Shown piece after piece: positions 9,208-20,240 of a stretch of DNA of 64,000 bases. Below the pieces are notes generated by a model that did not search any database, was not told the DNA's origin, and saw only the letters and a list, made by a program, of their open reading frames with translations. The position numbers and the translations under genes were made by a program. This DNA is from Thalassia testudinum (lineage: Eukaryota > Streptophyta > Magnoliopsida > Alismatales > Hydrocharitaceae): assembly GCA_037157565.1 (NCBI GenBank), contig JAZHRO010000013.1:121286001-121350000 (forward strand). The letters are read 5' to 3'. Position 1 is the stretch's first letter. Each line of letters starts with the position of its first letter.

Positions 9208-11104
9208 ATTATTTAAAATTTACATTTTCTGCCATTGCCACATTTTAATCATATTCTATTGACTCTGCATTGCGGAAAATATCCTGTAGTTTCTCATAAT
9301 TGCCATTTCAGCATTGTTTCTTGCTTAAACCTTAATCTAAAGGCAATCTTGGCGTGGTTCTTGTCCAAATTGACTACGAACAAACATTTTTAAGTGGCGC
9401 GAATTTTAATATGTTATTGCCTCCCTGTGGATACGACCCGCTCCTCTGCAAGTGGTTATTTCTTGTTAAAAATTGATTAGTCGATTTTTCCACCACATTA
9501 AACTACAAATGACTTAAAAGCGAAAGATCGATCAGTCATTAGGCATGGGTTGGGAAGGTAAATTCCCAGTAGGTCGATGATCAGGAGTAATCTTAACTTG
9601 GTGTTGCAAGTTGGTAATCATGCAGGTTACTTTTGTCATTTGATTCTGCATACCTTGCAGAGTTTTCATGACCTGAGTATTAATATCCTCCTAGGATGGT
9701 CCAGGTTGATATGTAGGTTTCCCATAATTCCCAAAATGATTTTGTTTGGGAAAAGGAATCGCGTTTGGATTTTTCCAGGTGTGATTCAGGTTGGTCCTCC
9801 AGTTTTGATTGTAAGTGTTGGAGGGGTTTCTAAATTGCTCTTAGAGAGCATAAATATTTTTTGTGGTGGGATCAAGAATATTTTGATTCAAATAATCAAA
9901 ATTCCCAGTCAAATCTTGTGGAAAATCAACTGGAAATTACTGCCCAGCAACTGTGGCATCTATATTGTGCAGATTTTCTCTTCGGGGAAGTTGTGGAGTG
10001 TCAGTGTGTGGAGAGTTAAAGGGTGGAGCATTAAGGTGTTTAGTTTGTTTGTTTGTGAGCTTTTATTCCATTCTTTTATGGTGAATTTGCATCTGGTCCA
10101 GTCGTTGAGCTAACATATATAGATCATCCTGAGCGACTGGAACAGAGGTGGATTTGGAATCAACTTCATTGACTCAGTGTCTGGGGTTTTGTGCTCTACC
10201 AAAAGTGTCCATTGAAGTCATATTAAATGAGTTTTCACTCATTTCTTTAAAGAGGAGATAGGCACTTTCGGCATCTTTATTATGGAAATTGCCCACACAT
10301 AAAGCATCCACAAATTGCTTCAATTGATCTTCTAATCCATGATAGAAGATCTGCACTAACTGCCATTGTGAAATTTTATGGTGGGGACAACTTCTTAAGA
10401 GTTCTTGGAATCTTTCCCAGGCTTCATGGAGGGGTTCACCAATTTTTTATTGAAAGGTCATTATGGATCTTCTTAAAGCGTTAGTTTGACCAATTGGAAA
10501 AAAACTTTTTTCGAAAAGTACTCTTTAATTGGGGCAAGGTGGTGATCGGGCACCCAACCGTTCTAAACCAGCGTGAAGCTTTATCTTGTAGAGAGAGAGA
10601 AAAAAGTCTCATCAACCACACGTCTTCCTGCACATTACGAGAATGAGTGGTTCAAGTGAGGACAGTTAATTCCTCGAGATGACAAAAAGGGTCCGCTCTT
10701 GGAAGACCATGAAAATGCTTGATCAGATTCAGAATAGCTGGTTTGATCTCAAAATTCCCTTGTGGTATGACCACCTTGGGTCTTTCCTCATAGTTGGAAG
10801 GATCATAGAAATCCTTAAGAGGAATGACAGGCTGCTGGCGAGGTGGTGGGTTTTGCCCTTAGTTAGCTAGGTTCGTCAGAGTCCTAGCCAAATTCTCTTG
10901 ATTTTGTTGTAGCCGAACCAAATGGTCTACCATAAAGGCAAAGGGGTTTGTATTCTGAGTTTGGATTTGAGGGCCACTTGGCCCTACAGGAATTTCTGGT
11001 TGCTCCAAATGAGGGAGGTTAGGGATGGGCAAGTCAACTTATGGGTCGGTTGATGGGTTATAAGCAGAGGCAGAATTCTTTTGTCAATTTCCCAGGTTTT
11101 CCAT

Positions 11105-12781
11105 ATTTTTAGAAGAGGAAGGAGAAGAAAACAAAGATTTTCTGGTGCGGGGGGCAAAATCAGATGGTCCCTCAAGATGTGATTTTTTGGGACCTTCGCC
11201 TGTGCATGCACTTTTCTTGGAAGAATTGGAGGGGAGGAGAAGAGATGGTGATGAGAGAAAGTATGCAATTCAAACAACAAATTCTAAACCTAACTTAAGT
11301 GTGACTCCCTAAAAATTTAACCTAAGACTTGGTCTACCTAGGAAATAAGTAATCACTAGTGAATACCCTTTCTGTCAACAAATCTAGCCAAGTTGTTTAA
11401 GGGGAGGTTTAGGCCCAAGCATTTCCCAGGAAAATCCCAGGTGCTTGTACAAACCTGCACCTGATCGTTTGACATAGCCCTTCAGCCTGAACACCATATA
11501 TAGATGACATAATTGATATCAACTAAAGAGAACTTAAGACCTAGGTAGCAAACCTAAGTTGATGAATCCTTAAAGGTCAAGTTGCTATAAATTTTAATTA
11601 GGTCTAGGATACTAAAGTGCACACGGAATGTGGAGAGCATTGATTGGGTTGTTGCCCTGTTATTTCAATTTTTTTTTGTGTGTGTACAAGAAATGGAAAG
11701 TGGTTCAAATAAAAAAGCAAGTTGTTACACAATTTCTTGTATTTTTGTCTTTCAGGATTTGATTTAATTCAATGTGTTTTAGGGTTTCTCTTTTTAAATT
11801 TTCAAACAAGTTTGAAGCTCCACAATCAAAGGAAAAATAGGTTGTAATGGTGATGGTTAATTTCCTTTAATGTGAGTCTCTAAAATGAAAGAAAGAAACC
11901 CTAAGCCAATTGTCCCTAAGACAAAAAATTACTACCAATGAATTATTTTTATGCTTTCTGTATTAAGTAGTGGTCCAAACAAGCCAAACAACACCACTAC
12001 TTTGAAGAAAATCAAACAAGGATTCCAGAAAAGATTTTTTTAAGATTTTGAGAATTTGTTTGATATTTATTTTTAATTTTTATTTGTGCTGGTGTCAAAG
12101 TCTAGAAATGATACCCAAGGGTATTCTACACTTTCTGTACCACTGTTGGCCTCATAAAATTTTGGTGATTTTATATGATGTGTATAATTTGACAACGATT
12201 CCAGAAATCTAAATTTCACAAAGATTGGATGAGTGTAAAAGTTCTAAAAATTCATGGACAGTAGCAAAAAAGGAAGATTAGAGGGTGTGACTCCTCTGTA
12301 GTCCACAAATTTTTAAAAATGAAATGCAAACCCAATTAGTCTGAAATTTGAAACAGATGTTCCCAACTTGATTTGTAATCTTTGAGTGAAATTGCTAGAT
12401 TTTAGGAGACCTATGGTGTTCGAAATTGATTTTTCAAATCCAGACAAAAGTTTGGATCCAAAAAAATAGAACACCCGCACTTAAGGTAGAGTGATATTTA
12501 ATGAGGCAATCAATCAAACAATGGGTTTTAAAGGTACCACTCTACCAAAATTTGATGTTTAAGATCCTGAAAACCAAGTTTAGTGTATTTTGGTAGTCTT
12601 TTAGGCTAGGTGTGACAAGAAAGAAGAAACCAACCTAGAATCGTCGGAAGAAAAGAAACTTTGGGCTCTCGCTTCCAAATTCTCACTTTCTTCCTGTAGT
12701 TCCTGCACGCACAAGAAAGAAGAGAGGCAAGGGGATGAGATCCACTTCAAACAAGAGAAAAATAATTTGCAAAGCCATGCC
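11105..12781 (-). other. Untranslated leader of element B
   Basis: About 1.7 kb between primer site and gag, AT-rich with no long frame. It aligns in opposite orientation with 33268-34945 of element E, including the stretch just before gag where a spurious open frame (11280-10984) is present in both copies. Confidence 0.7.
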
Positions 12782-12799
12782 TCCCCAGCAACGGCACCA
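12782..12799 (-). other. Primer-binding site of element B (tRNA-Asp type)
   Basis: The minus strand reads TGGTGCCGTTGCTGGGGA, 16/18 identical to the tRNA-Asp 3' complement. Both differences are C-to-T at CG. The spacer to the LTR is 5 bases, as in element E. Confidence 0.85.
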
Positions 12800-12804
12800 A
12801 AAGG

Positions 12805-15096
12805 TGATGTGGAAAATTACGTGATTTTCAAGATTAGGGTTTCAAGTCACTGCAATGCGTAAATCCATTCACTTTTACAATTTGTAACCTAGATAGGGGA
12901 GTATCTAGGGTCATCCAAGGAGGCAACTATTTGATAAATCAATCTCTTGCTTGGAAATACGGAAATCACCTTTCTTTTTGGTCTTTTCAAATACATATAT
13001 ATATTTTTAGGTTTTTGAAATCAAGGGGCAATCGCAAGATGGTGGTAGAAAAAGACAATCTAATTTAACTACTAGGTAACAAGAAAGACCTCTTCTCAAG
13101 CTCACCCTAGGCACGTGAAGGCCTAGGATAATTGAGAAGAGGGAGTGAAAGTGCTAAAGAAAGAAAAACTAAAGTAAGAAGAAGCTACACCAAGTAGAAA
13201 AGGCAACTTAATATTAAGCGGATTTATGTTTTACAAAAGTAGAGGAAAGCCTCTACTACAAAAAGTAAAACTACAAAAGTTAAAACACAAATCTTGGATG
13301 ACGATTGTGAAGAGGGAATGCTCCTTGCTCCAACTGTAGCTGCTCTCGCAGTTAAAAAAGGTCCTCCTCTTTTCCTTAATCCAGAGATAGTCTCCTCCTA
13401 GCAAGCCCAAGGGGGGCATGCTTGACTCCTCCAAGGGGGTTGGAATTCCCCCTTCAAAGGCTTCTCCTAAGATGGAGTGGACCACCTTTGATTCCTCCAC
13501 CAAGGGTGGTAGTGTACCACCCTCAAATCCTCCACTTCCTAGGGTAGGCGTGTACCCTAGGTTGTCGTCCAATGCCTAGCTTCCTTCCTTGGCTGGCGTA
13601 GGCACAAGAGAGAAGAGAAGAGGGGAAGGCACCAAGGGGACAAAGTATCCCCTTAATCTTCTTCTTCTTCTCTTGACCTTCTATGTAGGTACAAATATAG
13701 GTAGAAAAATTGTAGCCAAGGTGAATTTTTTTGGTGGAATATGATGGGTGTTTATAGAGGTGGAGTGGGGGGTAGTAGGTGTGGGTTAGATGCATGGCTA
13801 GGATGTGCTTAGGTGGTGGTTATGGGTCATTAGGTTGATCCTAGGGCTAAGGTTAGTTGGCTCCAACCAAGGGGGTGCCATGGGGTGTTATGGATTATGG
13901 GGCTTCTAGAAGGTAGGTGAGGTGGATGGTGGAGATGATTTTAGGGAGAGGTGTATGGTGGCGATGAAGGGAATTTTGGAGGGAAAAGGTGGCACCAACA
14001 TGGTGGTGGTTATGGTGGTTTTGGCGCCACCTTGTTGGTGCCCTTTGGTGGTGGTTGAGGGGTGAAAGGTGGTGAAGGAGGTGGCGCCATCTTGGAGTAG
14101 GGTGGATCTAGCTTAGGTAGGGTTTAGTTGGTGGAGCTAGCTAGGGTTAAGTTGTAGGTGGTGAATGGCCAAGGGAGCTGGAGTCTAGCTAAGCTAAGCT
14201 AGCTTAGCTAGTAATGGAGTAAAGGAGGAGGTAATGTGAGCTAGGGTTTGAAAAGAGGAGCTGAGGAGGACAAGTATGGAGCTTGAACTGGAGCTGACAG
14301 CAGTCGAAGAGGGTGGCATGGAGCTACTCTAGCTGGCTTAGCTTGCTCGTTCTTTGCTAGCTGCTAAGCCAAGCTAAAGTGAGCTGGCTTCTACCATAAT
14401 GAGCTGAGGTGAGCTGGATCTGGTGCTCCAGGAGAGGATCAAACTGGTTGGGGTAGCTAAGGTAGCTTACCTCAATAGAGTTGAGCTAAGCTACCTTAGC
14501 TCAACTCTATTGAGCTAAGCTGAATCCCCAGGAGCTGGACTTGAGCATCCTGAGATGAAATGAAGTCATCTTTGGTTGGCTGGAGTTGAGTGGAGCTGGA
14601 TGTAGCTGGACTTGAGCTGGGGTGAACTCCAGTCAACTCAACTAAGCGCACTAGAGCTCCCTATGGACCAATGGGAGCTGAGATAAGCTAGACTCAGCTA
14701 AGTTGAGCTAAATCTAGGCTGACATGAGCTAGGGTGATCTAAGATGAGCTCTGTTGAGCTGCCATTCAGCTGAGATGAGCTGAATGGAGCTAGGATGAGC
14801 TAACCCTAGTTCAAGTGAGCTAAATTCCAACTATGGTGAGCTGGATCAAGATGAGTTCCAGTAGGTGAGAGCTTCTCCTTCACTAGTTGCCTTCTTGAAT
14901 GCTAGGGTTCTAGGGATCTGGCAATTTGTATATACCTAACACTCACAAAAACACATTAAAAAAACAACAAAAAGTGCAATGCAAGCCTAACCTAATGAAT
15001 GCCTAAATGCAGCCCAAAAAAGCTATTTGCAGAGCAAAATCCTAGGAGCTAGGTTTTTTTTAATGCATAAGAATGATGATAAACTGGTGTTTATCA
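12805..15096 (-). repeat. 5' LTR of element B (2292 bp)
   Basis: On the minus strand it starts TGATAAACACCAGTTTATCA (a stem-loop) and ends CCACATCA before the primer site. It aligns with the LTRs at 54668-56917 and 58289-60527 and, reversed, with the broken LTR of E. U3 contains a long AGCT-rich tract (14161-14830) and TTGGCGCC-type palindromes (13979-14090). The TATA box is CTATAAA at 13757-13751. The 3' part has a strongly conserved motif (about 12893-12925, CCTTGGATGACCC on the minus strand) at the place where other LTRs have CTCCCTGTG. Confidence 0.9.
14161..14830 (-). repeat. AGCT-rich array with a 19-bp hairpin in the U3 of LTR B
   Basis: By hand count about 42 AGCT tetramers lie in 660 bp, mostly as GAGCT or TAGCT at irregular spacing, against about 3 expected by chance. 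Inside, 14471-14489 and 14496-14514 form a perfect 19-bp inverted repeat with a 6-base loop. The same tract is present in the LTRs at about 55930-56700 and 59560-60310. Confidence 0.75.
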
Positions 15097-15236
15097 ATTT
15101 CTTGTCTTCTTCTCAAATCAGTGTTTTGTGCCCTCAAGATCTTCTGAAAGATATATAGGAGCTTTTATTCACTTAACCAGATCAAATTGAGCTAGTTATG
15201 GCTCATGATGGTGTTCCTATCATACCCCCATGCATA
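15097..15236 (-). repeat. Start of 3' LTR of element D, with polypurine tract
   Basis: 15222-15097 aligns with 26061-25940, the first part of the 5' LTR, with a few differences. The adjoining minus-strand sequence ATGCATGGGGGTA (15235-15223) is the expected polypurine tract for plus-strand priming. The LTR is interrupted at 15097 by element B. Confidence 0.8.
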
Positions 15237-16780
15237 GCTTTAGCTAGACCCTTAGCAAAATCATCTAAATCAAACCAATTATCTAGGTCAGATTTAACCG
15301 TCAGGATGCCTTACTAGGCCACATCTCTTGGAATCAAATCTTAATACCAACAATAGGCCAAATAGTACTCAAGTACCAGCCCAGATCTAGACCTGACAAC
15401 TTTCGCCTCAGTCTGCCGCGAAGGTTTCTAAGGCCCGCAGGAACTATCCTAAGGTTCGTTGGACCCAGCGGTTAAAGCACCCGTGCTTTAAACATGGTTA
15501 GTCTGGTTCAATTTTCCAGTGCATAGAAGGATAACTTGATTTGTGGAGAGCTTTCACTCTCTTATCTTTTCATTATATTTTTCTTAGATCCATCCTCAAA
15601 TTGGCCCTAAACACGGTCTGTATCGGATTCCTTGTCCCCACCGTCAATCCTTGCAAGGTCCCTAGCAATCGATGCTACAAGATAGCACCACCCATGGCAA
15701 CCCCCATAACCCTGGCTTTCGAGATTTCTGGATAATCCCGCCCATGGCATTCTGTAGCTAAATCTTGACCCTAGCAATCAAGATTTTGAGATAATCCTAC
15801 CCATGGCATCTGAACAAGCACAAGGTGCTTACATGCCCCCAATAGGATATTTAGATATCCTAGGAGACAAGCACCAAGGAGACGGTACATTATTGCACAT
15901 GTTCTAGGGGAATTTCCCACCTCTCCTCATCGAGAACTCGTCCAAATCAACTTGTGTCTTTGAACTGCTCCTAATCTAGATCTTAGGATCTTTTTCATAA
16001 TAGAATAAATGCCTTTTGGCATGGTTTTATTTTTAGAGCGCACTGAACTAGACTGTGTGTGATTTAGGGTTCTTAAGTTACTGAGTCCCACAAACCAGAG
16101 GTCTGTTAACGGGGCTGAATCTCCCTAAGCCTTAGACCTAATACACAAGCTTTGCATTTTCCCCAACCTCTTTAGGATTAATCCGGATCTTGACAAGTAC
16201 ATGAATCCAATATAGATCCAAGAGGCCTAAGGTCGGTATTCGCCACTAATCTCTTAAGTTTTAGCCTTTCAGGTCTTAGCTAATCATTCGATCCAACCTT
16301 GAAGATGGGTAGGTTCCAAATTGTTTCTAAGGGACTTAAATTTTTTTTCTTTTTCTTTATGCTCCTTTTTTTCATTTTTCCCTCAAAATGGCTCCTCCTC
16401 CCCCCCTCCCCCTACATTTTTTTTTTTATGAAATGCTTTCTCAAGGAGTGATTCTCACAGGGTTTTGTACTTTAATACCCCCCATGGCTACGATTTGCAA
16501 TGCCCTCATTGTAAATTAGGTGGGTTTGAATTCAGCTCAGATCGTACATTAGAACAGGTTTAGGTGGGTGGACAGGTCGGGATGACTGTTGCAGATGATT
16601 TCAAGCTCTGGTACAGGTACCAGAGGTGGAATTGGTTATTATAATGGATGAACCCTAAAGTGCAATATGAGTTCAGCACGAGATATGTCAAGAAGGGTTT
16701 TGATTTTTTTTCAAAAAGATGACGGGTTGTCTCCCGTTAAGCGCTGAGTTTAATGCCATCAGCTGGGCGCAATATGCTTA
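15237..16780 (-). other. 3' non-coding region of element D
   Basis: About 1.5 kb between integrase and polypurine tract with no long frame. Athila elements often have an env-like ORF here; none is readable. A phrase containing CCCATGGCA recurs at 15691, 15741 and 15799, an irregular local repeat. A tRNA-like patch near 15461-15526 is discussed among the rejected items. Poly-T and CT-rich stretches lie at 16340-16430. Confidence 0.6.
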
Positions 16781-19700
16781 GGGAGAATGGAGATCAAAAG
16801 ATACCTTAGCCAAGTTTGTATCGGTCAGTTCAATGATGACTTAAGTCACTGGCCATTCACAATAAAAGGTTCAGAATCAAGGCTGGGTTGACTGATTTCA
16901 ACGGCTCCATTTCCGAAAATCCGTCGGATAAGATATGGTCCAATCTATTTTGATCTGAGTTTGCCTGCGAAGAGTTTTAGTTTGGCATCAAAGAGTAAAA
17001 TTTTCTGACTAGGGTGAAAGATCTTTTGGATATGTGCTTGTCGTGAAAGGCCATAACCTGCTCTTTGTAAATTCATGAGTTTTCATACACATCATTGCGT
17101 AGTTCATCGATCTCGCTCATTTGAAGTTGTTTGTGGGTTCCTACCTTAGAAAGATCTAGTTTACACTTCCGTACTGCCCAATAGGCTTTGTCCTCCAACT
17201 TGATGGGGAGGTGACACACCTTCCCGCACACCAATCTAAAGGAAGACATGCCCAATTGGGTCTTGTGGGCGATCCTATAAGCCCACAACGCTTCCAGAAG
17301 TCAGGATGACCAATCTTTCCTGTTAGGTCGGACAGTAACCTGAAGGATTTTCTTGATCTCCTGATTTGATAGCTCAGCTAGACCATTGGTTTAGGGATGA
17401 TAAGGAGTAGAGATTAGGTGCAACACCCCATACTTGGTCATTAGTGATATGAACTAAGCATTCGTGAAATGGGTCCCTCCATCAGAGATAATGGCACATG
17501 GGATATCGAATTGAGAAAAGATGTTCTGATGAATAAATTTGATTACCACCTTATGATTGTTGGTTAGAGTTGGGATAGCTTCAATCCATTTGGACACGTA
17601 GTGTACATGAGAAGAATGTACTCGAAGCCATCCAAGATTAGGAAGGGTCCTATGAAATCATTCCCCCAAATATCGAGGATTTCACATACGAGAATTGGCT
17701 GTAACAACATATCACGGTGGCTCATGTTGCCTAAGGTCTGGCAACGAGTGCATGCCTTACAGTGATCGTATGTGTCCTTGAAAATCATGGGCCAGTAAAA
17801 GACTTACTGGAAGACTTTTGCTGCAGTTTTATATCCAAAAAAGTGTCTGCCGTAGGCCTAGTCATGGTAGAAGGACAAAATGTCCTGAATTTCCATTTCC
17901 GGGATGCACCATCTGATGATTTGATCAGCACCAATGCAGAAGAGGTATGAGTCTTCCTAGATGTAGTACTTGGCATCAGAAAGCAATTTGTCCTTCTTGG
18001 CATTCGACCAATTGGACGGGATCTGATGTGATGCCAAGTACTTCACCAAATCAGTGAACCAAGGAATTCCCATACTAATAGTCAAGAGGTGCTCATAAAG
18101 AAAGTGCTCTGTGATGGGTCAGAAAGGGTCAATAATGTCAAAAGGAAGGCGGGATAAGTGGTCAGCTACCACGTTCTACTTTCCCGCTTTATCACGAATC
18201 TCAAGATCAAATTCTTGCAACAGCAAGATCCAACCGATTAGTCAAGGTTTCGTGTCCTTCTTCGTGAGGAGGTGCCTCACTATAGTGTGATCCGAGTATA
18301 TGATAACACGTGAACCCAAAACATACAATCTGAATTTTTCCAGGGCAAATACTATGACTAGCAGCTCTTTCTCAGTAACTGTGTAGTTACACTGAGCCTC
18401 GTCAAGTGTCTTGCTAGTGTAGTAGATGACCACGAGTTTCCTGTCTATTTTCTTCCCAAGTACCACACCCACAGCATAATCAGATGCATCGCACATTATC
18501 TAAAAAGGTTGAGACTAATCAGGGGACTGTAGGATAGGTGGTTTGGTAACTCGATCACGTAGGATCTCAAGCGCATGAGTGAATTCCTCAGTGATTTCGA
18601 AGGAGACATCCTTCGAAAGCAGAGTAGTTAGGGGGTGCATGATCTTCGAGAAATCGAGAATGAATCGATGGTAAAAATCAACGTGCCCTAGAAATGATCA
18701 GATGTCCATGACTGAGCTAGGCATAGGGAGTTTGGATATCAGATTCACCTTGGCTTGATCAACCTGGATGTCTTTTTCGGAGATGAGATGTTCTAGGACA
18801 ATTCCCTCAGGTATCATGAAGTGGCTCTTTTCCCAGAAAAAAACCAAATTCACATCAGTGCATCGCTTGAGGATTTAGAACAAGTGCAGGAGGCAACCAT
18901 CAAATGATTCCCCAAATACCGAGAAGTCATCCATGAAGACTTCAAGGTATTCACCTACCATATCTGAGAATATGGCAAGCATGCATCGCTGAAAAGTAGC
19001 TGGTGCATTGCAGAGACTAAACGACATCCTTTGGAATGCGTACTTTCCGAAGGGGCAGGTGAAGGTAGTCTTCTCTTGGTCCTCAGAATGGATTGCAACC
19101 TGGTCATAATTGAAGTACCTGTCCAAAAAGTAGAAGAATCGATTTCCCACTAGTTTCTCGAGGATCTGATCAATGAACGATAGTGGGAAATGATCCTTTT
19201 TCATGGAGGTATTGAGTCTTCTGTAATCAATGCAGACTCTCCATGAGTTCGGTATACGGGTCGGTATGGTCTCTTTAGTTTCAATCGTGATCACGGTGAG
19301 TCTTACCTTCTTAGGCACAACTTCGATTGGATTCACACACCGACAATTGGAGATTGGGTAAATGATCCCTGCATCTAACCACTTGATGATCTCCCTTTTC
19401 ACGACATCCTATAGGTTTAAATTCAGGCATCTTTCATTTCACGGGATGGTCGTGAGCCCTCTTCGGTATAGATGTGATGTGTGCAATATGAGGGGCTGAT
19501 GCCAGTCAGATCATCAATTGTCCATCCAATGGCTCTCCGATGCTACTGGAGGACAGTAATCAAGCGTGTTTCTTGATTAGATGTGAGTCGGGAGTTAATA
19601 ATCACAGGAAGCGTTTGATTGGAACCTAGAAAGATGTATTTGAGATGGTTAGGGAGGGGTTTCAATTCGATAATAGGATTATCAGCAGTAGCAGGTGGTT

Positions 19701-20240
19701 CAAGGTGGGTGTCAGGAGCCAAAGAAGGAGCTATGGGTGTCTAGGTTAGGTTCAAGTTCATCTAATTGTGGGTTTTGATCTTGTGGTTGATCAAAAATAG
19801 TCAGGTTTTCCTCGATACATGGTCATCAACCACGGCCTCGATATCGCAAATTTGTTCAATAACTCCGTGATTAATTCCTTGTTGGACCTTAAAGATGTCG
19901 ATCTTTAGTATCTTGCTCCCAAATTTTAACTCAATTGTCCCTCCTCACAATTAATATTTGCCCTAGTTATGGCCAGAAAGGGTCTAACTAATATGATCGA
20001 TGTATTCTGCAAGTTCTTAGGAGCATCCACGTCAAAGGTGATGAAATCCATGGGAAAGTAGAAATCATGTACCCTAACTATGACATCCTCTAGAATTCCT
20101 TTTGGTGACTTAATAGATCGATTGGCTAACTGCAAAGTCATCTTTGTCAGTTTAAGTTCAGATTCCTCAAAGTGATCTAGTAGGGATGTGGGTATCAAAT
20201 TGATGGAAGCTCCTAGGTCTAATAAGGCTTGGTCAAACTG
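16781..20240 (-). pseudogene. Element D pol: protease, RT, RNase H, integrase
   Basis: Protease: DLGASINLIPTS at about 20220-20190, then LVRPFLAITRANINC, in the frame closing at 19926. RT: 19402-18875 with VCIDYRRLN, FIDQILEKL, YFLDRYFNYDQ and an intact VFMDDFSVFG. RNase H: 18496-18242, MCDASDYAVGVVLG and YSDHTIVRHLL. Integrase: zinc-binding segment around CKACTRCQTLGN at 17788-17564, then NDFIGPF, IISDGGTHF and YHP*TNG pieces, and the C-terminal part 17288-16800 (WAYRIAHKTQLGM...). The core Asp of the D(F/M)GPF motif remains but frameshifts and stops break every domain. The order protease-RT-RNase H-integrase is that of Ty3/gypsy. Confidence 0.85.

Larger units (their letters stand above)
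7843..9538 (+). repeat. Solo LTR F2 (1696 bp) inside gag of element B
   Basis: The ends are TGATTAGCCC and GATCAGTCA. It is flanked by perfect 5-bp duplications TTAGG (7838-7842 and 9539-9543), and gag sequence is continuous across the insertion when compared with E at 36490-36545. Plus orientation is indicated by the U5-type motif CCTCCCTGTGGATACGACCCG (about 9419-9439) near the 3' end. The middle (about 8140-9170) is a GC-rich block with nine CTGCAG palindromes and overlapping open frames on both strands; I do not call these genes. No primer site or internal sequence, so it is a recombined solo LTR. Confidence 0.9.
7285..11104 (-). pseudogene. Element B gag, split by solo LTR F2
   Basis: The likely start is ATG 11104 (MENLGN), matching the gag start of E at 34946. 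Towards 9544 the capsid-type Gag domain is recognisable although broken by stops and frameshifts; a clear segment is QIFYHGLEDQLKQFVDALC at 10356-10174. The coding sequence is interrupted between 9539 and 7842 by the solo LTR and resumes in the Asn/Gln-rich tail. The C-terminal segment MDLFGQVEINIPLLDAIKY (7488 onward) precedes the protease. Gag would form the particle that packages the RNA. Confidence 0.8.
5205..15096 (-). mobile_element. Element B: Athila-like gypsy retrotransposon, 3' end lost, solo LTR in gag
   Basis: On the minus strand: 5' LTR 15096-12805, primer site 12799-12782, leader, gag, protease, RT, RNase H remnant and a sliver of integrase ending at 5205. Most of the integrase, the 3' region and the 3' LTR are missing. 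The element lies in the 3' LTR of element D (D sequence resumes at 15097; expected target duplication ATTTC at 15097-15101). A 1.7-kb solo LTR interrupts gag. It belongs to the same family as E, G and H, judged by collinear gag, pol and LTR sequence. Confidence 0.85.

Noticed and set aside
8624..9209. Long overlapping open frames on both strands (182 and 155 codons) in LTR F2
   Set aside because: They lie in a GC-rich, repeat-like block where stops are rare by composition. The products are Pro/Ala/Arg- or Cys/Arg-rich without domains, and the block is inside a solo LTR.
15461..15526. tRNA-like patch: GACCCAGCGGTTAAAGC, an anticodon-like stem CCGTG-CTTTAAA-CATGG, and CTGGTTCAATTTTCCAG
   Set aside because: The T-arm loop is too long and I find no acceptor stem. 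The anticodon position would read UUA, matching a stop codon. Most likely chance, or a relic of a tRNA or SINE head.
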